A DNA stretch of 64,000 nt from Gammaproteobacteria bacterium (GTDB lineage Bacteria; Pseudomonadota; Gammaproteobacteria; Steroidobacterales; Woeseiaceae): NCBI GenBank assembly GCA_029884455.1, contig JAOUHU010000009.1:17498-81497 (forward strand), read 5' to 3'. Positions 49,232 to 64,000 of the stretch are shown here, piece by piece; within the stretch, counting starts at the first letter, position 1, and the number at the start of each line of letters is the position of its first letter. The notes beneath the pieces were generated by a model. That model searched no databases and was not told the origin of the DNA. It was given only the letters and a program-made list of their open reading frames with translations. The position numbers were made by a program, and so were the translations under genes.

Positions 49232-52200
49232 CGGCGACGCCATTTGTGCACCTGCATTTGCACACCGAGTTTTCGCTGCAGGACAGCACAGTTCGTATTC
49301 CGGAACTCATGCAACACTGCGTCGCCGACGGCATGCCGGCGGTTGCAATGACCGACCTGAACAATCTGTTTGGCATGGTCAAGTTCTACAAAAAAGCCGT
49401 TGCCGCCGGCATCAAGCCGTTAATTGGTGTCGATCTCAGGATCAGCAACGACGACGAGCCGGAGCGGCCCTTTCATCTCGTTTTGTTGTGCCAGGACACC
49501 GTCGGCTATCGCAACCTGACACGGCTTGTGAGCCGCTGCTATCTTGAAGGCCAGGTTCGAGGAGAGCCGCGGGCCCGCCGTGAATGGCTGGATCGCAGCA
49601 GCTGTAAGGGTCTGATTGCGCTGTCAGGCGGCATGCACGGTGACGTCGGACGCGCGTTGCTCCTGGGCCACGAGGACGCGGCCCGCAATCGATTGGCTGC
49701 GTGGCGCGAGCTGTTCGGTGATCGTTACTACCTCGAGTTGATTCGAACCGGTCGCCCCGGTGAGGAGGACTGTGCACGTGCGAGTATCCGGCTGGCGGGC
49801 GCCGAGGGTGTCGCAGTGGTTGCCAGCAATGACGTGCGATTCATCAGTCGCGACGAATTCCAGTCCCACGAGGCGCGAGTTTGCATTCGCGAAGGGCGCG
49901 GCCTGGCGGACCCGGACCGGCCGCGCAATTACAGTGACAACCAGTACCTCAGAAGTTCGGCCAAGATGATCGAGTTGTTTGCCGACGTACCGGCGGCGAT
50001 CGAAAACGCAGTCGAGATCGCGCGACGCTGCAGCCTGGACCTGGAATTTGGCAACAGCGCATTGCCCGCATTTCCGATTCCGGAAGGACAGACCGAAGCG
50101 CAGTACCTGGCTGCGCAGGCGAGCCGTGGCTTGCAATCCAGGCTCGCGGAGATTTATCGCGTCGGCGCTATTCCCTCGTCGGAGCACGCAGCCAGCAGCG
50201 CGCCGTACCTAGAGCGCCTGCAGTCCGAGCTGCAAGTCATCGGCGGCATGGGCTTTGCCGGTTACTTCCTGATTGTCGCCGACTTCATACGCTGGGCGCG
50301 CGACAACGATATCCCGGTCGGCCCGGGACGAGGCTCAGGCGCGGGTTCGCTGGTTGCCTGGGTGCTCGGCATCACGGATCTGGATCCGCTGGCGCACGAC
50401 CTGCTGTTTGAGCGCTTCCTTAACCCGGAACGAGTGTCGATGCCCGACTTCGACGTCGACTTCTGTATGGAGGGGCGAGACCGGGTGATCGAATACGTGG
50501 CAGATCGATACGGGCGCGATCGCGTTGCGCAAATCATTACTTTCGGCACCATGGCGGCAAGAGCTGTGATTCGTGATTGCGGCCGTGTGCTCGGACAACC
50601 CTATGGTTTCGTCGATCGCATTGCGAAACTGGTGCCCTTCGAAATTGGCATGACCCTGGATAAGGCGCTGGAACAGTCGGAAGAACTCGCCAGCATGTAC
50701 CGGGACGACGAGGAAGTGGAGGCGATTATTGATCTTGCGAAATCGCTTGAAGGATTGGCACGTAATGCCGGCAAGCACGCCGGCGGAGTGGTGATCGCTC
50801 CCGGACAACTGACCGATTTCACTGCACTGTACTGCGAAGACGGCGGCACTCAGATCATTACGCAGCTTGACAAGGACGACGTTGAGGCGATCGGCCTGGT
50901 CAAGTTCGACTTCCTTGGCCTCAGGACACTTACCATCATCAATTGGGCGGAGCGCATTATTAATGCGACGCACGCGAATGCCGATTTCGACATCGATCGA
51001 ATTCCGCCCAATGACGCTGATACTTTTGCGTTATTGCGAAGTACGCAAACTGCCGCGGTCTTCCAGCTCGAGTCCAGCGGCATGCGCGACCTGATCAAGC
51101 GCATGCGACCGGATCGGTTTGACGACCTGGTCGCACTGGTGGCGCTGTTCCGGCCTGGTCCCTTGCAGTCGGGCATGGTGGACGACTTCATCGCGCGGCG
51201 GCATTCGGCCAACCAGGGCGAAATCGACTACCTGCATCCGGACCTCAAACCTTTGCTCGAGGAGACTTACGGCGTAATCCTGTATCAGGAACAGGTGATG
51301 CAGATTGCGCAGTTGCTGGCCGGTTACACGCTCGGCGGTGCAGACCTGTTGCGGCGTGCAATGGGCAAGAAAAAGCCCGAGGAAATGGCACTGCAGCGGG
51401 AAATTTTCGTGCAGGGCGCTACCGAGAGAGGTGTCGCGGAACATACGGCGACACGGATATTCGATTTGATGGAAAAGTTTGCCGGTTACGGCTTCAACAA
51501 GTCGCACTCGGCGGCATACGCAGTACTTGCCTACCAGACCGCCTACCTCAAGGCGCACTATCCGGCGGAATTTATGGCTGCGGTCATGAGTGCCGAGCTG
51601 GATAACACCGATCGCCTGGTGACGCTGAAGGATGATTGCCGCAAGCAGAACCTCAAGCTGATTGCGCCTGCGATCAATAAGTCGGCTTATGCCTTCAGCG
51701 TCGCCGACAAGCACAGCATCCTGTACGGACTGGGCGCCATCAAGGGCGTGGGCAGGGCCGTGGTCGAAGCCGTGATCGCCGAGCGCGAGTCGCGTGGACC
51801 GTTTAGTGGGCTGGTTGAATTCTGCCGCCGCGTTGACCACGACAAGATAAACCGGCGCGCAGTACTGGCAATGATCAAGTCCGGTGCGATGGACGAGTTT
51901 GGGCTATCGAGGCGGGGTTTAAGTGAGCAACTCGACGAAGCGATGGCGAGTGCCGACCAGGCGGCGCGGGCGGCTGCCGCGGGGCAAAACGACATGTTTG
52001 GCTTGCAGCTTGAGGGACATGTACCGACTGCGACAGTCAAGGATGCAGCGGGACAGCTTGTGCTGACAGTGCCGGAGTGGACCGACCGCGAGCGGCTGAA
52101 CAATGAGAAGGAAGCGCTGGGCCTGTACCTGGCCGGCCATCCATTCGATGCAGTGCGCGCAGACGCGATGTATTTCGTGGATGGCTGCCTCGCCGACCTG

Positions 52201-52770
52201 ATCGCCGAGCCTGCGCCGCAGAATACCCGTGGTGAACGCGACTACAGCCAGGCGCGCCGCGAGGTAACCGTCGCCGGCCTGGTTTCGGAGATACGCAAGC
52301 GTGGCAACCGCATCAGCGTGGTGCTCGACGACGATACGGCGCGCATGGAAGTCAGCCTGTTTAACGAAGCATTCCAGGAGTTTCGGCACCTGCTGGTGAA
52401 AGATGAAATCGTGGTCATCAGCGGCCCGCTGCGTTATGACGATTTTCAGGGTGGCTGGACAGTCAATTGCAAGAACGCTTTGCTGATCGACAACGTCATC
52501 GAGTCGCGCGCCAAAGGATTGTTGCTGTGCATTGCGCCAAACGGCCGGGGCAGACAGTTGCTCAGCCGACTGCACGATGTATTGCTGCCTTACCGCGATG
52601 GCGCTTGCGATGTCGCGATCCAGTATGTTGGCGACAGTGCGGCCGCCAGGCTCAGTCTTGGGCCGGAATGGTCGGTCCGGCCGAGCCGCGAATTGCGCGA
52701 TCAGCTGACCGAGCTACTGGGCAGCAATAATGTCCGGCTGCTCTACGCACCTGGCCGGGAAATCATGTAG
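49228..52770 (+). CDS. dnaE: DNA polymerase III alpha subunit
   Basis: Replicative polymerase of 1180 residues (E. coli 1160). Order: PHP domain ([19 protein letters not shown]), palm with catalytic Asp pair in [19 protein letters not shown], thumb/fingers ([30 protein letters not shown]), helix-hairpin-helix and OB fold ([20 protein letters not shown]) and C-terminal tau-binding region. The GTG at 49228 overlaps rnhB and has AAGGA upstream; the track start is 47 codons early. Confidence 0.97.
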   Translation: MTATPFVHLHLHTEFSLQDSTVRIPELMQHCVADGMPAVAMTDLNNLFGMVKFYKKAVAAGIKPLIGVDLRISNDDEPERPFHLVLLCQDTVGYRNLTRLVSRCYLEGQVRGEPRARREWLDRSSCKGLIALSGGMHGDVGRALLLGHEDAARNRLAAWRELFGDRYYLELIRTGRPGEEDCARASIRLAGAEGVAVVASNDVRFISRDEFQSHEARVCIREGRGLADPDRPRNYSDNQYLRSSAKMIELFADVPAAIENAVEIARRCSLDLEFGNSALPAFPIPEGQTEAQYLAAQASRGLQSRLAEIYRVGAIPSSEHAASSAPYLERLQSELQVIGGMGFAGYFLIVADFIRWARDNDIPVGPGRGSGAGSLVAWVLGITDLDPLAHDLLFERFLNPERVSMPDFDVDFCMEGRDRVIEYVADRYGRDRVAQIITFGTMAARAVIRDCGRVLGQPYGFVDRIAKLVPFEIGMTLDKALEQSEELASMYRDDEEVEAIIDLAKSLEGLARNAGKHAGGVVIAPGQLTDFTALYCEDGGTQIITQLDKDDVEAIGLVKFDFLGLRTLTIINWAERIINATHANADFDIDRIPPNDADTFALLRSTQTAAVFQLESSGMRDLIKRMRPDRFDDLVALVALFRPGPLQSGMVDDFIARRHSANQGEIDYLHPDLKPLLEETYGVILYQEQVMQIAQLLAGYTLGGADLLRRAMGKKKPEEMALQREIFVQGATERGVAEHTATRIFDLMEKFAGYGFNKSHSAAYAVLAYQTAYLKAHYPAEFMAAVMSAELDNTDRLVTLKDDCRKQNLKLIAPAINKSAYAFSVADKHSILYGLGAIKGVGRAVVEAVIAERESRGPFSGLVEFCRRVDHDKINRRAVLAMIKSGAMDEFGLSRRGLSEQLDEAMASADQAARAAAAGQNDMFGLQLEGHVPTATVKDAAGQLVLTVPEWTDRERLNNEKEALGLYLAGHPFDAVRADAMYFVDGCLADLIAEPAPQNTRGERDYSQARREVTVAGLVSEIRKRGNRISVVLDDDTARMEVSLFNEAFQEFRHLLVKDEIVVISGPLRYDDFQGGWTVNCKNALLIDNVIESRAKGLLLCIAPNGRGRQLLSRLHDVLLPYRDGACDVAIQYVGDSAAARLSLGPEWSVRPSRELRDQLTELLGSNNVRLLYAPGREIM

Positions 52771-52803
52771 AGTCGATCCTCCGGCCCCGAGTCACGTATT
52801 CCT

Positions 52804-53763
52804 ATGGACATGAAATTTCTGGATTTTGAACAACCTATAGCGGAACTCGAAGCTAAAATCGAGGAGTTGCGCTTTGTCGGTGTCGATTCCGAAATAAACA
52901 TAAATGACGAAGTGGCCAGGCTCAAAGCGAAGAGCGAAGCGCGTACCAGGAGCATTTTTGCGAAGCTCAGCGCCTGGCAGACCGCGCAGGTCGCACGCCA
53001 CCCGGCGCGCCCCTACACGCTCGACTACCTGGGCCTGATCATGCCGGACTTCCAGGAGTTGCATGGCGATCGCATGTATGCGGATGACCCCGCAATCATC
53101 GGCGGCGTTGGCCGGCTTGATGGCCGTGCGGTCATGATTATCGGCCACCAGAAAGGCCGCGATACCAAGGAACGTGTGCGCCGCAACTATGGCATGCCAA
53201 AACCAGAAGGCTACCGGAAAGCGCAGCGCCTGATGCGCCTGGCAGAAAAATTTTCGCTGCCGATCGTGACGTTTATCGATACACCTGGCGCCTACCCCGG
53301 AATTGGTGCCGAAGAACGCGGCCAGAGTGAGGCGATCGCGTATTGCCTTTACCTCATGGCCGGACTGAAGACACCGATCATCAGCGTCGTAATTGGCGAG
53401 GGCGGATCGGGTGGCGCATTGGCTATCGGCGTATCGGATCGCCTGCTGATGTTGCAGTACAGCATCTATTCGGTCATATCACCTGAGGGCTGCGCCTCGA
53501 TCCTCTGGAAAAGTGCCGAGCGCGCCGAGGAAGCGGCCGAAGCGATGCGCATTACGGCAACACACCTGAACGAGTTCGGCCTGGTTGACCAGGTACTTAC
53601 GGAACCGCTGGGCGGCGCGCACCGCGACCCGGCGGCCACGGCCGAGGTTATTCGCAATGCGCTGCAGAAATACCTCGCGGAAATGGATCAATTGTCAGTG
53701 AAAGAATTGCTGCAGCAGCGGCAGCAACGATTGGCCAGTTTCGGCAAGTTCAAGGGCGCGTGA
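52804..53763 (+). CDS. accA: Acetyl-CoA carboxylase carboxyltransferase subunit alpha
   Basis: Crotonase-fold subunit of 319 residues (E. coli 319) that with AccD transfers carboxyl from biotin to acetyl-CoA. Motifs: [19 protein letters not shown] at the start, [38 protein letters not shown] and [16 protein letters not shown]. Its stop overlaps the tilS GTG. Confidence 0.97.
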   Translation: MDMKFLDFEQPIAELEAKIEELRFVGVDSEININDEVARLKAKSEARTRSIFAKLSAWQTAQVARHPARPYTLDYLGLIMPDFQELHGDRMYADDPAIIGGVGRLDGRAVMIIGHQKGRDTKERVRRNYGMPKPEGYRKAQRLMRLAEKFSLPIVTFIDTPGAYPGIGAEERGQSEAIAYCLYLMAGLKTPIISVVIGEGGSGGALAIGVSDRLLMLQYSIYSVISPEGCASILWKSAERAEEAAEAMRITATHLNEFGLVDQVLTEPLGGAHRDPAATAEVIRNALQKYLAEMDQLSVKELLQQRQQRLASFGKFKGA

Positions 53764-55097
53764 CGCTCAGCAGCGCCTCCCTGCTGCAAATACTCGCGGC
53801 ACATGCAGCATCAGCGGGTCCGCCGCGGCGTTACCTGGTCGCCTTCAGCGGTGGCCTCGATTCAACGGTGCTGTTGCATGCGCTGGCAATGACTGCCGCA
53901 GAGCACAAGGTCGCGTTGCTGGCGGTACACATCAATCATGGCCTGCAATCGGCGGCAGACGAGTGGAGCCAACATTGTCGCGCCGTGGCCGAGGCGCTCG
54001 GCGTCGAATTCCGCGTTGAGCAGGTATGCGTGGATCTGGCCGGCGGCCAGGGGCTCGAGGCCGCGGCCCGGGATGCACGTTACCGGGCTCTTGGACCGTT
54101 GATCCAGCCGGGCGACTGGTTGCTGAGTGCGCATCACCGGGATGACCAGGCCGAAACTCTGCTGCTGAACCTGCTGCGCGGCGCCGGCCCTATGGGCCTG
54201 GCGGGAATCGGCGCTTTGCGGCCATTTGCTGATGGCTGGCTGGTCCGTCCATTGCTGTCTTACTCGCGGAGTGACCTGCGGGCCTATGCTGCCGAGCAGC
54301 AACTAACCTGGATCGACGACCCGAGCAATGCAGACCAGCTCCGCGACCGCAACTTTCTGCGGCACGAAATTCTGCCGCGGCTCAAGTCGCGCTGGCCCGA
54401 CGCGGTTGCCTGTTTGCAGCGCAGCGGCCGGATCGCGGGCGATGCGGTTTTATTGCTGGATGATCTCGCTGCGATGGACGCCATTGCTGTTCATGCCGGT
54501 TACGATCGGCTGCGCATCGATGCGCTGCGCCGTTTATCCGCGGTACGGCAGCGCAACGTACTGCGTTACCTGATTCGTCAGCAGGGCCTGCCGACTCCGA
54601 GCGAGGCGCGCTTGCAACAGGTGCTCGACACTGTCCTGCCGGCACGCGAGGATGCCGAGCCTTGCGTTGGCTGGGAAGGCGGGCAGGTTCGGCGCTATCG
54701 CGAGCATTTGTATCTGCTGCAAGGCGAGCTGCCTCCTGTGCCCGACATCCCGGGCGATTTTGGCGGTGGCGACCGCCTGCTGCTGGCATCGGGCCTGGGT
54801 ACGCTGCACCTCGAGGCCGGTGCGCCAGAAGGGCTGTCAGAGGCGCTGGTCCGAAGTGGACTTGAGCTGCGCTTTCGTCGCGGTGGCGAAAAATTCAGGC
54901 CAATGGGCCAGGCCCATACGAGGAAACTCAAGAAATTACTTCAAGAGGCGGGCATCGTGCCCTGGATGCGTGATCGCATCCCGTTGTTGTACTCGGGCGG
55001 TGAACTCGTGGCGGTCGCGGACCTGTGGCTTGCGGCTGGCGCGGCGAGCCAGCCGGGGGTGGCAGTTCGCTGGGAAAATCGACCGTCGATTCACTAG
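53760..55097 (+). CDS. tilS: tRNA(Ile)-lysidine synthase
   Basis: N-type ATP pyrophosphatase of 445 residues that converts C34 of the CAU-anticodon tRNA-Ile to lysidine. The PP-loop is [36 protein letters not shown] and [20 protein letters not shown] are diagnostic. C-terminal tRNA-binding domains end with [20 protein letters not shown]. The GTG start overlaps accA. Normal length. Confidence 0.95.
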   Translation: MTLSSASLLQILAAHAASAGPPRRYLVAFSGGLDSTVLLHALAMTAAEHKVALLAVHINHGLQSAADEWSQHCRAVAEALGVEFRVEQVCVDLAGGQGLEAAARDARYRALGPLIQPGDWLLSAHHRDDQAETLLLNLLRGAGPMGLAGIGALRPFADGWLVRPLLSYSRSDLRAYAAEQQLTWIDDPSNADQLRDRNFLRHEILPRLKSRWPDAVACLQRSGRIAGDAVLLLDDLAAMDAIAVHAGYDRLRIDALRRLSAVRQRNVLRYLIRQQGLPTPSEARLQQVLDTVLPAREDAEPCVGWEGGQVRRYREHLYLLQGELPPVPDIPGDFGGGDRLLLASGLGTLHLEAGAPEGLSEALVRSGLELRFRRGGEKFRPMGQAHTRKLKKLLQEAGIVPWMRDRIPLLYSGGELVAVADLWLAAGAASQPGVAVRWENRPSIH

Positions 55098-55149
55098 TCT
55101 TTGATTGTTTCGCCGCAGGTGTTCTGTTAACGTCTAAAGCCGTCTTTAG

Positions 55150-59041
<3,892 letters not shown>

Positions 59042-59076
59042 ATCCTAAGTAGTTGCGAGCGGAATTGGGGATCCAC

Positions 59077-59370
59077 TTGGGAACAAATCGCTTGTTATTG
59101 GTTGCACTTGCGTCGGTCGCACTGGCCTTGCAGGCGCAGCTGTGGTTTGCCGATGCCGGTTTCGCCAAGACCCGGAATTTACGCGCGGCGGTTGCCGAGC
59201 AACGCGCCCAGAACGAACAGTTATCACGTCGCAACCAGGCACTCGAAGCTGAAGTCATTAATCTCAAGCAGAGCTCCGAGGCAGCTGAAGAACGCGCGCG
59301 AACCGACCTCGGCATGATCGGCGCCAGGGAAACGTTTTTTCAGGTTGTGCCGTCACCCGGTACGTCCTGA
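59077..59370 (+). CDS. ftsB: Cell division protein FtsB
   Basis: Single-pass divisome protein, 97 residues from TTG 59077. An N-terminal membrane helix (LLLVALASVALALQAQLWF) precedes a periplasmic coiled coil (about residues 30-75) and the conserved ARTDLGMIGARETFFQVV end. TTG codons at 59053 and 59065 are also possible; I chose 59077 because GGGGAT sits at the right distance and the membrane helix then starts as in other FtsB proteins. It is placed after eno as usual, but ispD and ispF do not follow it. Confidence 0.9.
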   Translation: MGTNRLLLVALASVALALQAQLWFADAGFAKTRNLRAAVAEQRAQNEQLSRRNQALEAEVINLKQSSEAAEERARTDLGMIGARETFFQVVPSPGTS

Positions 59371-59388
59371 GTCTCCCTGCCAGGCTGC

Positions 59389-61040
59389 CTAATTCAGGTG
59401 CCTCTTGAGGAACCGGTCAACGGACTCGTACGCACGCTGCCGGTTGTTATTGCTGTCGATGTCGTGGGTACCCATTTCCAGCTCGACAAACTGAAAATCC
59501 CGATTGCGCGTCGTTGCGCCCGATTTGCTGCGGCTGGCCTTGGCGCGAAAATCGGTGAACTGATCGAACGCCACTTCCGAATCGTACTCGCCGTGCACGA
59601 GCAGCGTTGGCACCGAGATGCGGTCGACATTGAATACGGCGGATGCACGATCGAGCCTGGTGCGCAGCAGTCAGCGCAACGAAGCCGCCATAGCCAATTC
59701 CGAGGATGCAAGCCTTCGTGGTGTCGACAGTGTCCTGTTCAGCCAGCCAGTCGATGCCGTCATACGTGTGCGTAAACGAGCAGTGCTGGTAAATCCCCGT
59801 CCAGTGAAGCCGGCAGTGTCAGGTAACCGGTAAGCGAGGTGCCATCAGCGGCGACGAAGGAAATAGTTTCGGTCTCGCGCAGCGCGACAGATTCGAGCTG
59901 CGGATATTCACTGAACCAGACGCCGGCCGCCTTGGATTCGAAATCGATCCACAAGTATTTTGGCGGCGAGTCGCTTCTGCTTGCCGTTACGATAATTCGC
60001 GACGCATCCCCGCTCATGCTCGCGATGGATACGTCAAAATCCGGCAGCACGGATTTCGCAGCTTGTTGCAAGGTCGTGTACTTTGATTCGAAAAAGACCT
60101 GCTCGAATTTATCGGCGATGTAGCTGGCACCAATAATGTGCTCGTGATCGTAGTCCCAGATCACGTTGGCCAGGTCGTAGGAATCAGTGCCAAAGATTCG
60201 CGGGCCGAACGTCTGGGCTTCGAAGTCGTAGTCCCACAAACTGACGAAGCCCGCTTCGCGGCCGCTCCAGACCACGGCCCTGCCGCCATTGACAAGCACG
60301 GGCAGAAACAATTCCCGACTCTCATAGGGCTCGAGTTTGTATTCAATCCAGTCCTTGGTAGCGAAGTCGCGATACTCATGTACGAATAGCTTGCGGCGAA
60401 ATTCCGGCTGAATGTTGAGCACGGGATTGGCGTTGGTATCCAGTATCCAGAGCTGTGCTTCGCCGGCACCCAGCAGTTGCTTTTCGTAGCGATTATCGTA
60501 AATGTTCAGCTTGTAGACATGCCGGCTACTGGTGCGTGACTCGAACAGTTCGATCAGTACTCGGTCCGATTCGGCCGGTAGCAAGGAGAGCAAGCGACCA
60601 TGCTCAGGCCGACGAGTATCGAATCTGGTCGGATCGCCAGGCGTGGTTACACCCCATATCAGGTTGGTTGGTTCGCTGCCGTCCCGGTTGACTGCGTGTA
60701 ACTGGTGTCGTTGCAGCCGCTTGCCCTGATAACGGTCGGTATAGTTCACAGTTACGATCAGTCGATCATCGTTAGCCCATTGGACCGCCGCGATCCGATC
60801 GTTCGAGTGATTGAGTCGCAGGATTGTCGTCAGTTCCTGGCTGCCGAATTCGGCTGTGACAACGGCGGGAAACTCACCCGTGTTCATTACCGCCGCGATA
60901 TAGCGGCCATCGGGCGACAGCTCGGGTTTCTCAATCGCGGGAATCTGGCCAAAACTTGCCGATGGCAGTTCGGCTGCCGCTGTGCCCAGGAAGACGAACA
61001 TTCCTAATGCGACCCCGGGTATGGCAATGAGCCTGTTCAT
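59389..61040 (-). pseudogene. Degenerate S9 (prolyl-oligopeptidase family) peptidase
   Basis: A paralogue of the intact peptidase next to it, broken into three segments in three reading frames. Segment 1 (61040 to 59760, 426 codons) has a signal peptide and the propeller and ends LLVYAHV then stop. Segment 2 (about 59764-59660) reads YDGIDWLAEQDTVDTTKACI and continues to the nucleophile elbow. Segment 3 (about 59660-59389) reads SVPTLLVHGEYDSEV to the end. Against the paralogue, about 56 codons are lost at the first joint and about 49 at the second. The catalytic Ser in GASYGG is Gly here (GIGYGG; codon GGC at 59693-59695). The Asp and His regions remain. Confidence 0.88.
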
Positions 61041-61049
61041 GGCAGTTCC

Positions 61050-62996
61050 CTAGTTAAGGTATTTACGCAGGAACTCATCCACCGCTTTAAATGTCGCGAG
61101 ACGATTCCTGTTGTCGTCGAGGTAATGGGTGCCAAATGGCAGCTCGATGTATTCAAGCGGGAATTGCGGTTCATTGGGGTTGCCAAAATAGTCATTGCCG
61201 GTCGCCTTTCTTACAAAGTCGACTGACTGCGTGATCCGCACCTGGGTATCGCGGTCGCCGTGGATTACCAGTACCGGCCGCTTGATCGCGCTGATGTTCT
61301 GAACGGGTGATGCGAGATTCAGCTCGCGTTTCTGCTCATTGTCCGAAATATCACCTATGACCTTGTAGGCGACAATCCGCCCGGTATCCCAGTAGGATTC
61401 CGCGAGTACCTGGGCGGGCAGGTCGCTGACTCCGGCCATACTGACGAAGCAGGCGAATGCCTCGGGTTGCTGGAAGGCCGCAGTAAGCGCCACGTAGCCG
61501 CCGTAGCTGGCGCCGACAACGCACATGCGCTCTGTGTCGACCAGGTCCTGCGCCCTGAGCCAGGCTATGGCGTCGTACACGTCGTCCTGCATTTTGCCGC
61601 CCCATTGCCGGTAGCCGGCCGCTTCAAACGCCGAGCCGAAACCGGTCGAGCCACGAAAGTTGACCTGCAGCACGGCGTAGCCGCGATTGGAAAACAGTTG
61701 CAGCATCGGATCGAAATACTGGTAATCGCGTGCATGTGGTCCGCCGTGCGGATAAACGACGAGTGGCGGCTTCTTGCCGTCCGCCCGTGACGGCATCGTC
61801 AGATAGCCGCGGATCTTGAGTCCGTCGCGGGCATTGAACTCGTACGGCGTCACCTTGGTTAGCGGCTGGCCCTCCAGTTCCGGAAACTGGCTGAACCAGG
61901 CGCCGGCTTTCTGTGCCGTGATGTCCAGCCAGAAGTACTTGGTTGGCGAATCATCGCGTTGCGCCGAGACGATCATGCGGCTCGAATCGCGGCTGCGACT
62001 CTCCACAAAGGTTTCAAATTGAGAAAAACTTTGTCTTACCAGCTGGTGAACATTTGCGTCAGACTCGGAAAAATAATGGCGTCTCTGGAAGTGATCGTAA
62101 TAGGCGGCACCGACAACCTGCCGTTTCTCCGGATCAAGAATCGCTGCGTTCACATCATATTCGTCCGCGGCAAACAGCAATTCGTCAAACTCGCCACGTT
62201 GAATGTCGTACCACCACAGCGCCTCACGCCCCAGTTCGTGGTCACTGATGACAATCGCCTTGCCGTTTGCAATCGACACCGGCCAGAATGTCTCATCTGC
62301 AACAACGATTTGTGTATGCAGCAATGCAAACTCGTCCTGGCCCCGCTCGCGATACCAGATAGAGCGCGTTTCCTTGTCGTAGCCGATGCCGAGCGAGACA
62401 TGGCCAGTGTTGTCCGCGACCCAGGTTGATACCCGGTACTTGTTAACAAACTGCTTGTCGAATCTGTTCCTGGTGATATCGACCTTGAAGACCGAGGTCG
62501 CCTTATCGGCAGGGTCGTACAATTCGAGCAGAATATGCTTCGGTTCGTCCGGCAGGAACGATATGACCCGATCCTTGTCAACGTAATAGGAATCCCGGGT
62601 CACACCTTTATCGGACCTGCGCGAAATCTGTTGCAGATCCGTGCCGTCCCGATTGACAACGTACAGCCGGTTCAGGCGAAAACGAATTGAGTTCAGCACA
62701 GATGAGAAACTGGCCGAGATCAGTATCTGCTCATCGTTAGCCCATTCGATCCACTCAATCCGGTCGTCCGCGTATTGCAACTGCAGGATTTTGCTGATGT
62801 CCGTACTGCCAAACGGTCCCACCGCCACGGCCGGCGTCTCTCCCGTGTTCAGTACGGCAGCGACGAACTGGCCGCTTGGCGATACCGAGGGCTGGTCGAT
62901 AACGGGCATGTGGCCAAAACTCTCGATCGGTAGCTCGGCTGTGAACGCTGGCGAGAAGAATGCAATAATGACGGCGACTAACAGGATTCTTTGCAT
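61050..62996 (-). CDS. Exported S9-family peptidase (acylaminoacyl/dipeptidyl-peptidase type)
   Basis: Serine peptidase of 648 residues. The ATG at 62994-62996 follows GGAGGAG and begins a signal peptide (MQRILLVAVIIAFFSPAFTA); the track ORF is 16 codons longer. A beta-propeller (about 25-390) precedes an alpha/beta-hydrolase domain with the nucleophile in VVGASYGGYVAL, the Asp in IHGDRDTQV and the His in PFGTHYLDD; GGPHARDYQYFDP forms the oxyanion region. Likely periplasmic, cleaving peptides. It lies nine bases upstream of the decayed copy, so the pair arose by tandem duplication. They occupy the place between ftsB and truD normally held by ispD-ispF. Confidence 0.9.
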   Translation of the reverse strand: MQRILLVAVIIAFFSPAFTAELPIESFGHMPVIDQPSVSPSGQFVAAVLNTGETPAVAVGPFGSTDISKILQLQYADDRIEWIEWANDEQILISASFSSVLNSIRFRLNRLYVVNRDGTDLQQISRRSDKGVTRDSYYVDKDRVISFLPDEPKHILLELYDPADKATSVFKVDITRNRFDKQFVNKYRVSTWVADNTGHVSLGIGYDKETRSIWYRERGQDEFALLHTQIVVADETFWPVSIANGKAIVISDHELGREALWWYDIQRGEFDELLFAADEYDVNAAILDPEKRQVVGAAYYDHFQRRHYFSESDANVHQLVRQSFSQFETFVESRSRDSSRMIVSAQRDDSPTKYFWLDITAQKAGAWFSQFPELEGQPLTKVTPYEFNARDGLKIRGYLTMPSRADGKKPPLVVYPHGGPHARDYQYFDPMLQLFSNRGYAVLQVNFRGSTGFGSAFEAAGYRQWGGKMQDDVYDAIAWLRAQDLVDTERMCVVGASYGGYVALTAAFQQPEAFACFVSMAGVSDLPAQVLAESYWDTGRIVAYKVIGDISDNEQKRELNLASPVQNISAIKRPVLVIHGDRDTQVRITQSVDFVRKATGNDYFGNPNEPQFPLEYIELPFGTHYLDDNRNRLATFKAVDEFLRKYLN

Positions 62997-63068
62997 TGTG
63001 AGTGCTCCTCCGTCGGTGTTGCCCGGTATTATGCCGCTATTCATCCAACAATTCTCCCGGAACTAACC

Positions 63069-64000
63069 GTGCCGGCTCTTCCAGAGTGGGCGACCGCTTA
63101 CGATCGACTCGGACTTGACGTCGAGATTCGACGCGAACCAGCCGATTTCCAGGTTATGGAGCATCTCTCATACGCGCTCGATGGCGCCGGTGAGCATGAG
63201 TATCTCTGGATAGAAAAGAGCGGTGCCAATACCAGCTGGGTCGCCGCAAGGCTGGCGAAATTCTGTGGCATCAATGCGCGCGATGTTGGTTATGCTGGCA
63301 TGAAAGACCGGCATGCGATTACTCGGCAGTGGTTCAGTGTTTGTCATCGCAAGGATGTACGCTGGGACGAATTCGCTGAAGTCGGTATTGCGATTCTCGC
63401 GCACCGACGTCATAGCCGAAAACTTCGTCGCGGCGCGCACACTGGAAACAATTTCAAAGTTGCGCTGCGTGCCGGGGACATTCAGATACACGAGGCGCGC
63501 CTCAGCGAGCGCCTCGCGCTGATCGCAGCGCAAGGCGTGCCCAACTATTTTGGCGAGCAACGCTTCGGCCGCGACGGCGGCAACCTGTCACTTGGCAAAA
63601 CGCTGTTCGCAGGTCGCCGCATGTCGCGTTCCAAACGCAGTATTGCGTTGTCCGCAGCGCGCTCCCTGATTTTCAACACGATCCTGGACGAGCGAGTCCG
63701 GGGCGGGACGTGGAATACGTTGCTGCCCGGGGAACTTGCAAATCTCGACGGCTCCGGCAGCGTTTTCGCCGTGGACTCTGTCGATGCGGCATTGGTTGCG
63801 CGCTGCACCGCCCTGGACATCCACCCGACCGCTTCGTTGTGGGGGGACGGATCGCCGCGCGGTGGCAGTGCGGTCGCTCTGCTCGAATCGTCGGCCGTGG
63901 TGCCGCACGCGGATATCGCAGCAGCACTGGTTGCCACGCGCATGCAGCCCGCGAGTCGTGCCTTGCGCCTGCGCGTATGCGATTTGCACTGGCACTTTGA
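63069..64000 (+). CDS. truD: tRNA pseudouridine(13) synthase TruD (partial)
   Basis: Open at the right edge, hence missing from the ORF track; 310 codons are visible. From a GTG at 63069 it reads VPALPEWATAYDRLGLDVEI. The catalytic Asp is in YAGMKDRHAITRQWFSV. The conserved ARLAKFCGINARDVG, HSRKLRRGAHTGNNFKV, GVPNYFGEQRFGRDGGNL and KRSIALSAARSLIFN all match TruD. It isomerises U13 in tRNA-Glu. surE would be expected next, outside the window. Confidence 0.94.
   Translation, partial: MPALPEWATAYDRLGLDVEIRREPADFQVMEHLSYALDGAGEHEYLWIEKSGANTSWVAARLAKFCGINARDVGYAGMKDRHAITRQWFSVCHRKDVRWDEFAEVGIAILAHRRHSRKLRRGAHTGNNFKVALRAGDIQIHEARLSERLALIAAQGVPNYFGEQRFGRDGGNLSLGKTLFAGRRMSRSKRSIALSAARSLIFNTILDERVRGGTWNTLLPGELANLDGSGSVFAVDSVDAALVARCTALDIHPTASLWGDGSPRGGSAVALLESSAVVPHADIAAALVATRMQPASRALRLRVCDLHWHF

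Noticed and set aside
59398-59775. 125-codon plus-strand ORF after ftsB (possible ispD remnant)
   Set aside because: It is antisense to the peptidase pseudogene, and the translation shows no cytidylyltransferase motif.
59389-61040. Sequencing error as the cause of the broken S9 gene
   Set aside because: Simple base errors cannot remove about 100 codons at two places or change Ser to Gly. A misassembly cannot be fully excluded and is noted in the finding.

Overview
The window reads as a chromosomal segment of a GC-rich gammaproteobacterium. The main evidence is the housekeeping block rpsB-tsf-pyrH-frr-uppS-cdsA-rseP-bamA-skp-lpxD-lpxA-lpxB-rnhB-dnaE-accA-tilS-pyrG-kdsA-eno-ftsB...truD, with the divergent map-glnD-dapD group beside it. 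That order is characteristic of the class. GTP-type PEP carboxykinase and a protocatechuate 4,5-cleavage cluster suggest a free-living heterotroph able to use lignin-derived aromatics. I cannot fix the genus. No tRNA, rRNA, CRISPR array or transposase gene was seen.

Layout. (1) 1-4880: protocatechuate 4,5-cleavage genes, ligA-ligB-ligC on the minus strand (ligC cut by the window edge) and ligU-ligI plus a CaiB/BaiF CoA-transferase on the plus strand. (2) 4900-9473: dusA, a methyltransferase, a class III cyclase fused to an FHA domain, and pckG on the minus strand; a 17-bp-arm inverted repeat acts as the pckG terminator. (3) 9474-18408: a four-gene operon of exported DUF11-type proteins ending in a 1953-residue protein with DUF11, OmpA-like and C-terminal beta-barrel regions, preceded by two CRP-like palindromes. 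This is the least described system in the window. (4) 18447-31478: yoaA-tsaB, then a dispersed phosphate regulon (phoB, phoR, porin, phoU, pstS, pstC, pstA, pstB) with dsbB and dapE embedded. The porin and pstS promoters share a Pho-box-like motif at the same distance from a candidate -10. (5) 31587-36141: an ArsC-family protein, dapD, glnD and map on the minus strand. (6) 36251-59370: the translation, envelope, replication and metabolism block, with many 4-base start/stop overlaps. (7) 59389-64000: a degenerate S9 peptidase next to an intact paralogue, then truD (cut by the window edge).

The observation I rate highest is negative. Three MEP-pathway isoprenoid genes are missing from conserved neighbourhoods: dxr from the frr/uppS/cdsA/rseP run, and ispD and ispF from between ftsB and truD. 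The cdsA-rseP junction holds only a 42-codon ORF whose start resembles a decayed dxr 5' end. The ftsB-truD gap holds the two peptidase genes. This suggests replacement of the MEP pathway (for example by the mevalonate route) or relocation of these genes. fabZ is likewise missing between lpxD and lpxA.

The rpsB-to-ftsB block supplies translation factors, outer-membrane assembly (BamA, Skp, RseP), lipid A synthesis (LpxD, LpxA, LpxB, KdsA), phospholipid and undecaprenyl precursors (CdsA, UppS), and replication. The pho/pst genes form a complete sensing and uptake system.
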